Source of the DNA: Parcubacteria group bacterium
Lineage (GTDB): Bacteria > Patescibacteriota > Minisyncoccia > Phycocordibacterales > Phycocordibacteraceae
DNA length: 20,482 nucleotides
Assembly: GCA_028286505.1 (NCBI GenBank)
Contig: JAQBRK010000020.1
Coordinates: forward strand, 1-20,482
Direction of reading: 5' to 3'
In this document: one piece after another, positions 1-6,125 of the stretch
Position numbering within the stretch: position 1 is the stretch's first letter
Layout of the letters: every line of letters starts with the position of its first letter
The notes under the pieces: generated by a model
Database searches by the model: none
What the model was told of the DNA's origin: nothing
The model's input: only the letters and a program-made list of their open reading frames with translations
Translations under genes and position numbers: made by a program

Positions 1-1
1 C

Positions 2-1888
2 CACCGTCATGAAGGCGTGCCACATAGGTGCCACCACGTAACCGGCTATTTCCTTCACCATCGGTTTGTTGTCGTTATTTCCGGCCCAGGTACCCACCAC
101 GATGGATGGCGAGAATCCTACGGTCCAGACGTCACGGTAATCGTTCGTTGTTCCCGTTTTCGCTCCGACGTCATAGTTCTCGAAGTGAAGAGGATTCACT
201 GCGGAATACTCCGGAAAACGAGCCTCGTTATTCGAGAGCATCGCAGCCATTTCATGAGCGACACCCGGGTCGAGTACCTGCTGAGGTTGGTCCTTATATT
301 CCTCGAGCAGTTTCCCCGTGTTGTCCGTGACGGAAATGATACCGGTCGGCGGATTACGAATGCCATCATTAGCGAATACGCCGTACGCGCTCGTAAGATC
401 GAGAAGCCGTACCTCCCCCGCACCAAGGGCAAGCGAGAGACCGTAGTTCTTGGCCGTGCCGAGCGTCGTGATGCCCATCGAAGTCGCGAGGTTAATGACG
501 TTCTGGATACCGACGAGGTACATCGTTTTAACGGCAGGTACGTTAATGGACTGCGCGAGCGCCGTCGTGAACGTCATCGGTCCGCGGAACTTGTCGTCGA
601 AGTTCGAAGGAGCGTAACAAGGAGGGGTGTCGTTGTGATTATCCGAAATACCGCAGGCGGTCGAGAACTGCGTCGGCAAGTCGAAGATGATGGTGTCCGG
701 CGTGTACCCCTTCAAGAGTGCAGCGGCATAGACGAACGGTTTGAAAGACGAGCCCGGCTGGCGCAGCGCGAGCGCATCATTAAAGCTTCCCTGAACGGCC
801 GCGTCGAAGTAATCGCGCGAACCCACCATGGAAAGTATCTGTCCCGTTTTCGGGTCGATTGCGACAAGAGCCGCATTGCTCGCGTTGAATTTCTGTTGGT
901 TCGCAATGGCGTACTGATTCACTATCGTTTCCGCCGAATGCTGAAGATCGGTATCAAGCGTGGTGATGACGTTAAGTCCTTGGTTCACCGCGTCAGGTCC
1001 GTACTTGTCTTCGAGGTACTGCTCGATGAAGAACACGAAGTGCGGTGCGATTATCGAGCCATTCTGCTGCGGATTGAAAGCAACCGCCTCGTCTTTCGCT
1101 TGCTGATACTGCTCGGCGTTTATATACCCGAGCTCTTTCATGCGCGAGAGCACGATGTTCTTACGGCTATCGAGAACGGAGCGGTTGTTTCCGTACGGAG
1201 AGTAATACGTCGGCGCTTGCGGAAGGGCGGCGATGTAGGCGGCCTCGGCGAGGTCCACATCTTTTGCCGACTTACCGAAGAACGCGCGGCTCGCCGCCTC
1301 TACGCCATAGAGCGTGCCGCCATACGGCGTGTCATTGAGATAGAAGCCGAGAATCTGGTCCTTCGAATACCGCTGCTCGAGCTTGATAGCGAGAATCCAC
1401 TCGTGCACCTTGCGCGAAATGCTCTTGGAGCCCGTAAGCAGGCTATTTTTAACCACCTGCTGGGTAATGGTCGAACCTCCCTGAGCGAGCTCGCCGCGGG
1501 TGATGTCCACGAATATGGAGCGAACGATACCTGAGATGCTGATACCGCCATGCTTATAAAAACTTGAGTCCTCGATAGCGATAGACGCCTGCTTCAAGTA
1601 CGGAGAAATATCTTCAAGGGGAACTTGATTGCGACGAATGTCGCGATTGAGATCGTAGAGCACGGTCTTGCCGGTGCGGTCGAAAATCTTGGTCGACTGC
1701 GTTACTTTGCGAGTGTCGAACGAATCAAGCCCCGGCGTAGGGGTGAGCGCTATCCAAAGAATGGTGAGGCTCATGACGAACAGAACGAGGCCGACGGCCA
1801 TAAAAGCGACCCGAGTAGTCGGGTGCGGCTCACGCAAATGCTTTCGGATTTTCGCTAGGAGGTCGCGGTTACGCTTCTTTCGACGCAT
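2..1888 (-). CDS. Class A penicillin-binding protein (PBP1A-like), 3' part cut by window edge
   Basis: Bifunctional peptidoglycan synthase that polymerises lipid II and cross-links the glycan strands at the outer face of the membrane. About 629 residues are visible and the reading frame stays open to the left edge. A basic N-terminus (MRRKKRNRD) is followed by one membrane segment (about 27-48). The glycosyltransferase domain shows EDSSFYKHGG (about 106-115), GGSTITQQ (137-144) and the RKVHEWILAIKLE helix. The transpeptidase domain shows the catalytic SSFK (about 380-383), SIN (about 447-449) and KTGTT (about 577-581). I prefer the ATG at 1888, because GGTAGG lies 9 nt upstream; a second in-frame ATG at 1897 abuts that motif. 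It is separated from the small acidic ORF upstream by a hairpin. The class is secure; the exact paralogue name is not. Confidence 0.95.
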   Translation of the reverse strand, partial: MRRKKRNRDLLAKIRKHLREPHPTTRVAFMAVGLVLFVMSLTILWIALTPTPGLDSFDTRKVTQSTKIFDRTGKTVLYDLNRDIRRNQVPLEDISPYLKQASIAIEDSSFYKHGGISISGIVRSIFVDITRGELAQGGSTITQQVVKNSLLTGSKSISRKVHEWILAIKLEQRYSKDQILGFYLNDTPYGGTLYGVEAASRAFFGKSAKDVDLAEAAYIAALPQAPTYYSPYGNNRSVLDSRKNIVLSRMKELGYINAEQYQQAKDEAVAFNPQQNGSIIAPHFVFFIEQYLEDKYGPDAVNQGLNVITTLDTDLQHSAETIVNQYAIANQQKFNASNAALVAIDPKTGQILSMVGSRDYFDAAVQGSFNDALALRQPGSSFKPFVYAAALLKGYTPDTIIFDLPTQFSTACGISDNHNDTPPCYAPSNFDDKFRGPMTFTTALAQSINVPAVKTMYLVGIQNVINLATSMGITTLGTAKNYGLSLALGAGEVRLLDLTSAYGVFANDGIRNPPTGIISVTDNTGKLLEEYKDQPQQVLDPGVAHEMAAMLSNNEARFPEYSAVNPLHFENYDVGAKTGTTNDYRDVWTVGFSPSIVVGTWAGNNDNKPMVKEIAGYVVAPMWHAFMTV

Positions 1889-1908
1889 GTAGGCCATCCT
1901 ACCACGAG

Positions 1909-1935
1909 AAAGGCCCTCGAGATGAGGGCCTTTTC
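1909..1935. terminator. Hairpin terminator between the acidic ORF and the PBP gene
   Basis: Perfect 10-bp inverted repeat AAAGGCCCTC / GAGGGCCTTT with a 5-nt loop and a short T run on the plus side. It begins 1 nt after the stop codon of the 34-codon ORF and ends about 20 nt before the PBP start, so it probably ends the ruvC-side transcript on the minus strand. The minus-strand T tract is short (TTT then CTCG), so termination may be partial. Confidence 0.6.
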
Positions 1936-1936
1936 G

Positions 1937-2041
1937 CTATACGGCGTCCGATTCGGTTCCTTCCGGCGCGTCTTCGGTCTCGCCTTCTTCCTCTTCTTCG
2001 GTCTCGTCGTCCTGAGCCTCTAGAATTTCGTCATCCAACAT
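1937..2041 (-). CDS. Small acidic protein, 34 aa (hypothetical)
   Basis: Short ORF starting MLDDEILEAQ and ending SDAV, with a Glu/Asp-rich middle (DDETEEEEEGETED). About half the residues are acidic and there is no membrane segment. It sits alone between ruvC and the PBP gene, and its stop codon lies 1 nt before a hairpin terminator, which is what a real short transcription unit would show. A weak -10-like TACAAA lies upstream, and there is no Shine-Dalgarno motif. The low-complexity GAA/GAC repeat could also arise by chance. Its function is unknown; a short acidic tail-like peptide that binds a basic partner is only a guess. Confidence 0.4.
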   Translation of the reverse strand: MLDDEILEAQDDETEEEEEGETEDAPEGTESDAV

Positions 2042-2109
2042 ACGGTGCAGTTGTTATTTTGTACTGTCCCCACATTCTGCAAAAACCGTAAGACTTTGCA
2101 AGTGCCTGG

Positions 2110-2613
2110 CTACCCGCGTGTGGACAAGCCCGCTATCGCCACCGCTATGGCATCGAGTTCGTCGTCCTTACGCTTCTTCTTGGGTAAAACAATAAGGCGA
2201 GGAATCATTCCCGCGATCGCTTTCTTGTCCGCGCTTCCGTAGCCCGTGACCGCGAGCTTCACTTGTCCCGGAGAGAATTCCATAACGGGAAGCTTATGAG
2301 TGCCCGCAGCAGCGAGAACCGCGCCGCGCGCTTCTGCCACACCAAGTGCGGTCTTCTTATTCGTACTAAAAAATAATGTTTCGATGGCGAGCGCGTCCGG
2401 CTGATGCTTTAAGATTGCGTCGCTCACGGCTTTCGACACTGCGGCGAGGCGGTCAGCCGCTTCGCCTTTGGCAGGGGACACGCAGTCACTCCAGATATGG
2501 GTAGGCTTGCTTGCGTCTCCTTCGATCACTGCTAGCCCCAAGCGATCGAACCCCGGGTCGACCCCGAGAATTCGGCGCACTACATTGTTGCGGGTCCCAA
2601 GCGTCGCATTCAT
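2110..2613 (-). CDS. ruvC: Crossover junction endodeoxyribonuclease RuvC
   Basis: Holliday junction resolvase, a dimeric metal-dependent nuclease that cuts four-way junctions handed on by RuvAB. At 167 aa it is close to the usual length. The RNase H-like fold carries the four expected acidic residues: D19 in ILGVDPG, E78 in AIETLFF, and D151 and D154 in KDDELDAIAVA. The annotated ATG leaves about ten residues (MNATLGTRNN) before the usual start of the family. A GTG at residue 12 would give the more typical short N-terminus, and neither start has a Shine-Dalgarno motif. It lies downstream of yebC in the same direction with 105 nt between them, a common bacterial pairing. ruvA is about 12 kb away in this window. 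Confidence 0.93.
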   Translation of the reverse strand: MNATLGTRNNVVRRILGVDPGFDRLGLAVIEGDASKPTHIWSDCVSPAKGEAADRLAAVSKAVSDAILKHQPDALAIETLFFSTNKKTALGVAEARGAVLAAAGTHKLPVMEFSPGQVKLAVTGYGSADKKAIAGMIPRLIVLPKKKRKDDELDAIAVAIAGLSTRG

Positions 2614-2647
2614 CGTACTAGTGTACGCTTCATTCGCTGGATTCCCT

Positions 2648-2670
2648 GGAACTGCTTCCCAAGCAATTCC
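2648..2670. repeat. Hairpin in the yebC-ruvC spacer
   Basis: Ten-base inverted repeat GGAACTGCTT / AAGCAATTCC with a 3-nt loop; the single mismatch becomes a G-U pair in the minus-strand RNA. There is no T run, so it is more likely a stabilising or processing hairpin in a yebC-ruvC transcript than a terminator. It could also be chance. Confidence 0.35.
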
Positions 2671-2718
2671 AGTCCGCGCGCCGCGTATTGCATCCGAATT
2701 CTCGGGGTCTTCGATACA

Positions 2719-3276
2719 TTACTCACTCGTGGATTCATAGCCGCGTCCGTTCGTAAATACTTGCTGGACGTCTTCGTGCTCGTCGAAAAGCGTAAGGAGT
2801 TCACCAAGTTTCGTCTCGTCGTCACCGGAAACTTCCATCAAAGGTTCGTTCGGCGTGAATACGCCGGCAGGAGACTTCGTGAATGCCCAAAGCGCGCTTC
2901 CGGGAGTGCCAAGCTCGTAGCCGTTCTTCGAAAGCAGATGCTTAATTTCCGCCGTGGTTCGATTCCGGTTGTCAGTGAGCGCGTCCGCGATGATGGCAAC
3001 GCCACCGGGACCATAGAATTCATAGATAGTTTGCTCGAGTGCCGCTGCGTCCTTACTGGTTCCTTTCTGCACGGCACGTTCGATATTGTCTTTAGGCATG
3101 TTCGCCGCTTTGGCGCGTTCGATGGCGGAGGAAAGCGCAGGAGAAGAAAGATTGCCACCGGCTTTCTTCGCCTCGACGGTAATGAGGCGAGCGAAACGGG
3201 AAAAGATTCGAGAGCGAGCCGCGTCCGTGACGCCTTTCTGCCTCTTTATCTGCGACCATTTGGAGTGTCCTGACAT
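2719..3276 (-). CDS. yebC: YebC/PmpR/TACO1-family protein, short form
   Basis: Family members act as DNA-binding regulators or as ribosome-associated factors that relieve stalling; which applies here cannot be told. The 185-aa protein has the family hallmarks MSGHSKWSQIKRQKG at the N-terminus, NMPKDNIERA (about 60-69), EFYGPGGVAIIADALTDNRNRT (about 86-107) and a C-terminal DEHEDVQQVFTN. The usual length is about 240 aa. The missing 55-60 residues fall between the FTKSPAGVF stretch and the C-terminal helix, so the middle of the later domains is absent while both ends align. I recall similar short forms in Parcubacteria, but this is from memory. An extended -10 (TGaTATAGT) ends 6 nt before the ATG, so the mRNA is probably leaderless. 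Confidence 0.92.
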   Translation of the reverse strand: MSGHSKWSQIKRQKGVTDAARSRIFSRFARLITVEAKKAGGNLSSPALSSAIERAKAANMPKDNIERAVQKGTSKDAAALEQTIYEFYGPGGVAIIADALTDNRNRTTAEIKHLLSKNGYELGTPGSALWAFTKSPAGVFTPNEPLMEVSGDDETKLGELLTLFDEHEDVQQVFTNGRGYESTSE

Positions 3277-3282
3277 ATGTTT

Positions 3283-3291
3283 ACTATATCA
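3283..3291 (-). promoter_or_regulatory. Extended -10 promoter of yebC
   Basis: On the minus strand TGA-TATAGT is followed by exactly 6 nt and then the yebC ATG at 3276. Transcription would begin at or beside the A of the start codon. No -35 box is evident, which fits an extended -10. Confidence 0.6.
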
Positions 3292-3304
3292 AAATGTAAA
3301 TAAC

Positions 3305-3333
3305 ATCGCCGGGTGCACTAGGCCCCCGGCGAT
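3305..3333 (-). terminator. Terminator downstream of the 145-aa hypothetical gene
   Basis: Nine-base perfect inverted repeat ATCGCCGGG / CCCGGCGAT with an 11-nt loop. On the minus strand it is followed by GTTATTTACATTTTG. It lies 12 nt after the stop of the hypothetical gene and just upstream of the yebC promoter, so it insulates the two. Confidence 0.6.
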
Positions 3334-3344
3334 TGCTGATTCGA

Positions 3345-3782
3345 TCAGCTCGAATGATGTCGAATCATTTGCGCAAACCCCTCCCAGTTGTAGAGCACTT
3401 GGAGTTCCCACTCCTTTTCGACGTCGTCGCGTCTAGCGCAGATGAGTGCACGGTCTGCAGAATGTCGTGAACCCGTTTTTCGGAGAGTGAGGAAAAAAGA
3501 AACTTGCTCGCCGCTAGTATTCGGATTAGCCATGTGCTTGCGATCGGTCAGCCACCCGAGAGTGGCTTCACTACTGTAATTTAAGACGCGGCTCCCGAAA
3601 CCAAACAGCCCGGAAAGGATCAAACACGTCTCGCCAATTGAGTTAGTGCCTTCTCGAGACTCAAGGGCAAGTAATCTGACGGGAAGATTCTCGAAAAACT
3701 CAGACACAAACGCATTCAATGCGAGTTGTGTTAGGTGTAAGGCGAGTAATTCCGCCTCGCCATAACGCTTCTTGAAGAACAT
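3345..3782 (-). CDS. Hypothetical protein, 145 aa
   Basis: I do not recognise this protein. The ATG at 3782 (MFFKKRYGEAELL) has a good Shine-Dalgarno GGAG 6 nt upstream; a GTG 12 nt earlier is possible but would overlap that motif. The N-terminal third is leucine- and alanine-rich and probably helical (ELLALHLTQLALNAF). The middle has LILSGLFGFGSRVLNYSS, and the C-terminus is charged and ends in two histidines. There is no clear signal peptide or membrane segment. The region is visibly more AT-rich than its neighbours, with its own near-consensus sigma70 promoter and a terminator, so it reads as a self-contained and possibly acquired gene between ruvB and yebC. Confidence 0.7.
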   Translation of the reverse strand: MFFKKRYGEAELLALHLTQLALNAFVSEFFENLPVRLLALESREGTNSIGETCLILSGLFGFGSRVLNYSSEATLGWLTDRKHMANPNTSGEQVSFFLTLRKTGSRHSADRALICARRDDVEKEWELQVLYNWEGFAQMIRHHSS

Positions 3783-3852
3783 GAAAGTCTCCACTTTCTG
3801 GAGTTCATTCGCAATCTATTTAACGAATGACCATCCTTACGACGGTATTTGT

Positions 3853-3880
3853 ATAATAAAGTCTTTTATTAAAAAGTCAA
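3853..3880 (-). promoter_or_regulatory. Sigma70-like promoter for the 145-aa hypothetical gene
   Basis: Minus strand: TTGACT (3880-3875), a 16-nt spacer, and TATTAT (3858-3853). This is one of the two closest matches to the bacterial consensus in the window. It lies directly after the ruvB stop codon, so the hypothetical gene need not depend on ruvB transcription. Confidence 0.6.
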
Positions 3881-3888
3881 TTTTGCAG

Positions 3889-4881
3889 TTAGCCGGCCAA
3901 ATATCCCTTCCCAGCCTCTGTGAGGATACGACCTCGGGAAGAGCGTTCGATGAATCCAAGCCGCAGAAGATACGGTTCATAGACGTGCTCTATCGTGTCC
4001 GGGTCTTCATGCATCGCGCTCGCGAGTGCACGGATACCGGCCGGGCCACCCTTGAATCCGGTCTTAAGAGTCTCGAGGTAACGACGGTCATCTTTGGTGA
4101 GTCCGTAGACGTCAATGCCGAATAGTTTGCATGCCGCGTCGCATACTTCGGGAGTTAGTGGCATATTGTGCACTTCGCCATAATCACGGACGCGCTTCAA
4201 TAGGGCATTCGCAACACGTGGCGTTGCACGACTGCGTGCCGCAATCTGCTCGATGACCGCATCGCTCGCAACAATGCCAAGCTTTACCGCAGAGCGCTTA
4301 ATAATCTCTCGCAAATCTTCATCGCTATAAAAATCGAGCTGGTACACGCCGCCGCCGAAGCGGGAACGCAGCGGGGAAGAGAGCTGCGCCATGCGGGTAG
4401 TCGCCCCGACGAGCATGAACGGAGGCAGCGAGAGCTCGACCGTGCGCGCGGAAGGACCTTTGCCGAGAACGATATCGAGCGAGCCTGATTCCAGAGCAGG
4501 GTAAAGGAGCTCTTCTATTTTTGTGGAAAGCTGATGTATCTCATCTATGAAAAGTACGGTGCCGGGCTCGAGATTGGTGAGAATCGCCGCAAGATCGGCT
4601 GCGCGCTCTATCGCTACGCCTGAAGTCGCCTTCAGTGGAGCGTCGATAGTGAGCGCGACAAGATGCGCGAGAGTAGTTTTCCCGACACCCGGCGGACCGT
4701 AGAACAAAATGTGTTCCGGCATAGAGCCGCGCATCTTTGCAGCGGTCAAAAGCACCTGAATATTCGCTTTCACGTGTCCCTGGCCTTGGTAATCGTCCCA
4801 GAGTGTTGGGCGTAGTGCGGAATCGAGCACCTGGTCCCTGACCTTTATCGGAAGTGCCTCATCATTGGGGGTACTTGACAT
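3889..4881 (-). CDS. ruvB: Holliday junction branch migration ATPase RuvB
   Basis: AAA+ motor that forms hexameric rings on both arms of a RuvA-bound Holliday junction and pumps DNA. The start at 4881 (MSSTPNDEALPIK) gives 330 aa, the normal family length; a longer frame opening at 4917 would add residues across the promoter. It shows Walker A YGPPGVGKTT (about 61-70), Walker B FIDEIHQLS (about 111-119), sensor 1 in LVGATTR, and SPLRSRFG with the arginine-finger region. The C-terminal winged helix includes GFKGGPAGIRALA and ends RGRILTEAGKGYL. ruvC lies about 1.3 kb downstream and ruvA in another cluster. There is no Shine-Dalgarno motif upstream. Confidence 0.96.
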   Translation of the reverse strand: MSSTPNDEALPIKVRDQVLDSALRPTLWDDYQGQGHVKANIQVLLTAAKMRGSMPEHILFYGPPGVGKTTLAHLVALTIDAPLKATSGVAIERAADLAAILTNLEPGTVLFIDEIHQLSTKIEELLYPALESGSLDIVLGKGPSARTVELSLPPFMLVGATTRMAQLSSPLRSRFGGGVYQLDFYSDEDLREIIKRSAVKLGIVASDAVIEQIAARSRATPRVANALLKRVRDYGEVHNMPLTPEVCDAACKLFGIDVYGLTKDDRRYLETLKTGFKGGPAGIRALASAMHEDPDTIEHVYEPYLLRLGFIERSSRGRILTEAGKGYLAG

Positions 4882-4900
4882 AAAATTGTACTGTGCTAGC

Positions 4901-4909
4901 ATTCTATCA
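4901..4909 (-). promoter_or_regulatory. Extended -10 promoter of ruvB
   Basis: Minus strand TGA-TAGAAT ending 19 nt before the ruvB ATG, which predicts a leader of only about 12-13 nt without Shine-Dalgarno. A second TACAAT only 3 nt before the ATG is too close to be a standard -10. Confidence 0.45.
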
Positions 4910-5010
4910 CATCCCACTACGAGAGACGCGTGCGCTTGTAGGGGAACGCAGGGGTTGGCTCTGCAGTACCTTCAGTAGAAACGGAGGTATTTTTCTTTTT
5001 GTCATTCGAA

Positions 5011-5214
5011 ATCGTGCTCACTACCCTCTAGGCAAGGCTTGACGGCTTCGGGCGTCTCCCCAAGGACCGATTGGTACCGCGCTTGTACGCGGTGCGCTGA
5101 CCGGCACCTCAGGCGTTTCGTCCACCTTTTGCTTGCGAAAGGACTGCCTGGAGGGTACTGCGCAGGATCGAGAAAACGCATTAGTAAAACGCACGCCATG
5201 TCGTGCGTTTTTGC
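5011..5214 (+). ncRNA. Structured non-coding RNA (6S-like architecture, identity unproven)
   Basis: The 368-bp gap between ruvB and the coiled-coil gene holds no credible ORF but folds strongly. Positions 5022-5034 pair perfectly with 5145-5157 (13 bp, one G-U). The helix extends outward to 5011/5168 through eight more pairs with three symmetric 1x1 mismatches. Inside are small hairpins: GACG/CGTC at 5041-5056, an apical CCGCG/CGCGG at about 5077-5093, and CCTTT/AAAGG at about 5125-5142. An intrinsic terminator follows on the plus strand. A long closing helix around a bulged centre with an apical stem resembles 6S RNA, and the 158-nt core is in its size range. I cannot match conserved 6S bases, and I see no RNase P, tmRNA or SRP RNA signature. 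The 5' end is uncertain; a weak -10-like TAGAAA lies near 4975. Confidence 0.55.
5186..5212 (+). terminator. Intrinsic terminator of the structured RNA
   Basis: Perfect 10-bp stem AAAACGCACG / CGTGCGTTTT, loop CCATGT, then a T run to 5212. A second copy of AAAACGCA at 5173-5180 could pair with the same 3' arm, giving an alternative fold. Confidence 0.75.
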
Positions 5215-5250
5215 GTACCCCCTAAGGGGTGTGGTGTCGTATCCAGCAAT

Positions 5251-5259
5251 TGCTATCAT
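5251..5259 (+). promoter_or_regulatory. Extended -10 promoter of the coiled-coil gene
   Basis: TGC-TATCAT, the same extended -10 type seen before several other genes here. It predicts a leader of about 19 nt before the ATG at 5286. No Shine-Dalgarno motif is present close to the start. Confidence 0.45.
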
Positions 5260-5285
5260 TTAGGGGCATTAGTAACTCTAGATAT

Positions 5286-6065
5286 ATGAGTATTGAACGA
5301 CCAGGCACGGTTGCTGCCGAACATGAAAAATCCTCCGCGGTGCAGAAGATAGAGGAGCTGGAAGGTGTAAAAAAACAACTCGCCCTTATGCGAGACAGCC
5401 TTAGGATGGAGAAACAAACCTCAGAGGCTGGATTATTTGAACAGAAGCGCGCGCTCGATGAGGCTGTGGTTGCATCCGATGCCATGGTAGCGGAAGGTAC
5501 GGACGACTCTCGAAAGCGGTTGTCTGTCGCAGAACATACTAAGACGCTGGCGGAGGAATGGTCCACTGCACAGGCCGAATTACCGTCCGTAGCACCTGGA
5601 GAAGAACCGCAGGGTGCACTCGAAGAAAAACTCCGAAGCCTTGGAGTCAATACTGCAACAAGCAAATACACTGGGATTCCTGGTGTGCTGCAGGCGATCG
5701 CTTTTCGCGATTCCGAACTTGATACTCAGATACGAGAAACGAAACTAAAAATCTCGGGCGGAAAAGAGGAAATGGCTCTTGAGGCCATACAGCGCAGCGA
5801 CGCACTCTCAGAAAATCATCTTAAGAAGGTGGGAGAAACCCTCAAAAATCTCACAAAGGTGCCCGCGTACCAGCCTACTGCGGCAGATATTGTTGAGAGT
5901 CTTGGGTTGAAAAGTTTAGAAGTTAAGTGGTACCCCGGAGAAGTGCAAAAAAGCGTCGCATGGAGAATGCTTCAATCCGCACTACCTCAGGTCGGCGAAG
6001 CGCGACTAGCAGAGACTAAGCAAAAACTAGACCAACTCCGTCTTGAAATAGAATCCCTCATATAA
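5286..6065 (+). CDS. Coiled-coil hypothetical protein, 259 aa
   Basis: I recognise no family. The start MSIERPGTVAAEHEK at 5286 is preferred; an upstream in-frame GTG at 5229 would place the promoter inside the gene. The protein is almost wholly helical and charged, with heptad-like stretches at about 20-70 (KIEELEGVKKQLALMRDSL), about 140-190 and the C-terminal 30 residues (ETKQKLDQLRLEIESLI). It has no cysteine, signal peptide or membrane segment, so it is probably a cytoplasmic structural or scaffold protein. Its third quarter (KVPAYQPTAADIVESLGLKSLEVKWYPG) looks like a small folded segment. It converges with pilB across a shared terminator. Function unknown. Confidence 0.75.
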   Translation: MSIERPGTVAAEHEKSSAVQKIEELEGVKKQLALMRDSLRMEKQTSEAGLFEQKRALDEAVVASDAMVAEGTDDSRKRLSVAEHTKTLAEEWSTAQAELPSVAPGEEPQGALEEKLRSLGVNTATSKYTGIPGVLQAIAFRDSELDTQIRETKLKISGGKEEMALEAIQRSDALSENHLKKVGETLKNLTKVPAYQPTAADIVESLGLKSLEVKWYPGEVQKSVAWRMLQSALPQVGEARLAETKQKLDQLRLEIESLI

Positions 6066-6090
6066 ATAGGCCTCACTCTTTGGAGTTATA

Positions 6091-6122
6091 TGCAAAATGC
6101 CACTCATGTGTGGCATTTTGCA
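6091..6122. terminator. Bidirectional terminator between the coiled-coil gene and pilB
   Basis: Perfect 13-bp stem TGCAAAATGCCAC / GTGGCATTTTGCA around a 6-nt loop, with A-rich and T-rich flanks inside the stem. It lies between convergent stop codons (6065 and 6126), so it can serve both strands. Confidence 0.75.
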
Positions 6123-6125
6123 TTT

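Noticed and set aside
17..1534. A 505-codon plus-strand open frame at the left end
   Set aside because: It is the antisense shadow of the penicillin-binding protein; the minus strand carries all the catalytic motifs and the plus-strand translation is arginine-rich noise.
2610..2693. A 27-codon minus-strand ORF (MQYAARGLELLGKQ...) whose TGA overlaps the ruvC ATG
   Set aside because: The ATGA overlap hints at coupling, but there is no ribosome site, the frame continues open into yebC antisense-like sequence, and it contains the spacer hairpin. Too little to call a gene.
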